A DNA stretch of 5,811 nt from an uncultured Clostridia bacterium (GTDB lineage: Bacteria; Bacillota; Clostridia; Oscillospirales; Acutalibacteraceae). The notes under the pieces were generated by a model that was not told where the DNA came from, ran no database searches, and was given only the letters and a program-made list of their open reading frames with translations. Positions within the stretch are counted from its first letter, which is position 1. Each line of letters opens with the position of its first letter. Of this stretch, positions 5,786-5,811 are shown piece after piece. A program made the translations under genes and the position numbers. The stretch lies in the NCBI GenBank assembly GCA_946535695.1, contig CAMNDS010000061.1, positions 1 to 5,811 on the forward strand, in the 5' to 3' direction.

Positions 5786-5811
5786 GTCAGTCCGGCAAAT
5801 CCTAATTTGGG

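Larger units (their letters stand above)
5602..5811. other. Noncoding AT-rich region between divergent transcription units
   Basis: No reading frame with a believable start is found on either strand. A weak stem (CTTTcCG with CGtAAAG, about 5630-5650) surrounds the only GC-rich patch, which includes GGCGCC. From about 5728 on the sequence looks like a plus-strand promoter and leader for a gene or RNA lying beyond the window. Confidence 0.5.

Noticed and set aside
5776..5811. Reverse complement of a 16S rRNA 3' end
   Set aside because: AAGGAGGTGA matches the anti-Shine-Dalgarno complement, but the following bases do not match the highly conserved helix 45 region, so this is just a ribosome site.

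Overview
The window looks like chromosomal DNA of a low-GC bacterium, most likely a member of the Clostridia. Three things point there: strong AGGAGG-type Shine-Dalgarno sites, very AT-rich spacers, and core proteins whose motifs resemble clostridial versions as I remember them (the GxDGCGKQTQ-type thymidylate kinase, the GCS2-type glutamate-cysteine ligase, and a four-helix SpoIIIE/FtsK). A host-associated lifestyle is possible given the base composition, but nothing here proves it. No mobile element, CRISPR array, tRNA or rRNA gene was found.

Left part, plus strand (1-1683). The window opens inside a glutamate-cysteine ligase gene (1-846), whose N-terminal third lies outside. A gene-free spacer of about 210 bases follows. 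It carries a 9-bp hairpin, an 18-base A/T palindrome and a good sigma-A type promoter. That promoter drives an unrecognised gene (1073-1683) for a predicted exported protein. The gene is split into two reading frames (1073-1312 and 1378-1683) that a single one-base correction near 1288-1312 would join into a protein of about 203 residues. It is therefore either a recent frameshift pseudogene or a base-call error. Its second half has two CxxC pairs and resembles nothing I recognise.

Right part, minus strand (1680-5601). Three housekeeping genes form a compact operon, read from right to left: thymidylate kinase (tmk), undecaprenyl-diphosphatase (uppP) and the DNA translocase FtsK/SpoIIIE. Gaps are 25 and 20 bases. 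One clear promoter lies just upstream of tmk. The products serve dTTP supply for replication, recycling of the cell-wall lipid carrier, and chromosome segregation at the septum, so the operon links DNA synthesis, wall growth and division. The ftsK stop codon overlaps the stop codon of the exported-protein gene, so the two transcription units converge with no visible terminator.

Right edge (5602-5811). This is AT-rich noncoding DNA with a probable plus-strand promoter and a perfect Shine-Dalgarno sequence. The window ends before a convincing start codon appears. Overall it is mainly ordinary core genome; the one truly unknown item is the split exported-protein gene.
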